43,071 bases of DNA from DAOUMU01 sp034409055 (GTDB lineage Bacteria; Chloroflexota; Anaerolineae; 4572-78; J111): positions 1 to 43,071 of the forward strand of contig DAOUMU010000430.1 of assembly GCA_034409055.1 (NCBI GenBank), written 5' to 3'. Position numbers and translations under genes: made by a program. Numbering within the stretch: position 1 is the stretch's first letter; each line of letters starts with the position of its first letter. The notes beneath the pieces are model-generated. The model saw only the letters and a list, made by a program, of their open reading frames with translations. It made no database searches and was not told the DNA's origin. This document shows, in pieces, positions 42,887 through 43,071 of the stretch.

Positions 42887-43039
42887 ATCTTTTGAGGCTA
42901 GATGCTGGTTGGATAAAGTTAGTACTTATTACCTACCTTTAGGAATTTGGACTTTGGACAAAACAGATGAGACATTGAACCTTAACAAACAAGCGAAACA
43001 GTGCCATAATTGTCCAACTTAAAGGCAGAAGGCCAGAAA

Positions 43040-43071
43040 ATGACAACCAAACTGGAACAGTTTCGTTTAGA
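43040..43071 (+). CDS. Start of a gene cut by the window edge
   Basis: ATG 43040 opens a frame reading MTTKLEQFRL to the end of the window. Only ten residues are visible, with GAAGG ten nt before, so the product cannot be named and the call is tentative. Confidence 0.35.
   Translation, partial: MTTKLEQFRL

Overview
The window looks like chromosomal DNA of an uncultured Chloroflexota bacterium, most likely of Anaerolineae type. This is inferred from family content and style: long Pro/Thr linkers, a secreted protein ending in a FLPVVLK-type tail, a BTAD/AAA regulator, a small LRLWRV-type protein, GAF-rich kinases, and many short intergenic repeats. No rRNA is present to confirm it. Most of the sequence is GC-rich; the first ~650 bases and parts of 34.7-37.2 kb are more AT-rich.

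Region by region. (1) 1-900: small palindromic repeats, a gene carrying a damaged leader of DUF4157 (contractile-injection-associated) proteins, and a gene fragment. (2) 925-4306: a membrane protein and an HdrA-MvhD fusion read through an in-frame TGA as a selenocysteine protein, with a GGUC-loop SECIS-like hairpin. (3) 4.4-5.9 kb: a GbsR/MarR regulator and a membrane-anchored methyltransferase that share one operator sequence. (4) 6.0-8.4 kb: a PhoB/PhoR-like two-component pair behind a four-half-site Pho-box-like array; the same array precedes an envelope cluster (SIMPL protein, membrane protein with zinc ribbons, then a VIT/VWA protein) at 9.9-14.6 kb. Between them lies a DUF3037/HipA-like pair on the minus strand. 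(5) 14.6-17.0 kb, minus strand: ECF sigma factor, an anti-sigma/M23 peptidase fusion whose 3' end is interrupted by a 257-bp MITE-like element holding two CIRCE-like operators, then a methyltransferase remnant and a DUF6714-like gene. (6) 17.4-19.5 kb: self-regulated TetR operon with a deazaflavin-type oxidoreductase and an MDR oxidoreductase. (7) 19.6-25.5 kb: mutL, a metallo-beta-lactamase-fold protein with an altered metal motif, threonine dehydratase, an attenuator-like leader with a small peptide, an AIR-synthase/HypE-like gene, and a Tat-type exported protein. (8) 25.6-34.7 kb: large membrane protein, SBBP/DUF11 secreted protein, BTAD/AAA regulator with three 11-bp-spaced G-rich repeats at its promoter, ClpS, and a TPR membrane protein. 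(9) 34.9-43.1 kb: tRNA-Leu, a single receiver protein, a Pro/Thr-linker membrane protein, and a three-gene phosphorelay.

How the parts fit: the window is rich in signal transduction (two kinase/regulator loci, ECF/anti-sigma pair, TetR, GbsR, BTAD regulator), and for several the likely DNA sites can be read directly. The strongest unusual items are the selenocysteine HdrA-MvhD, the CIRCE-bearing insertion in the peptidase gene, the two matched Pho-box arrays, and the two-state leader RNA with an 18-codon peptide ahead of the AIR-synthase-like gene.
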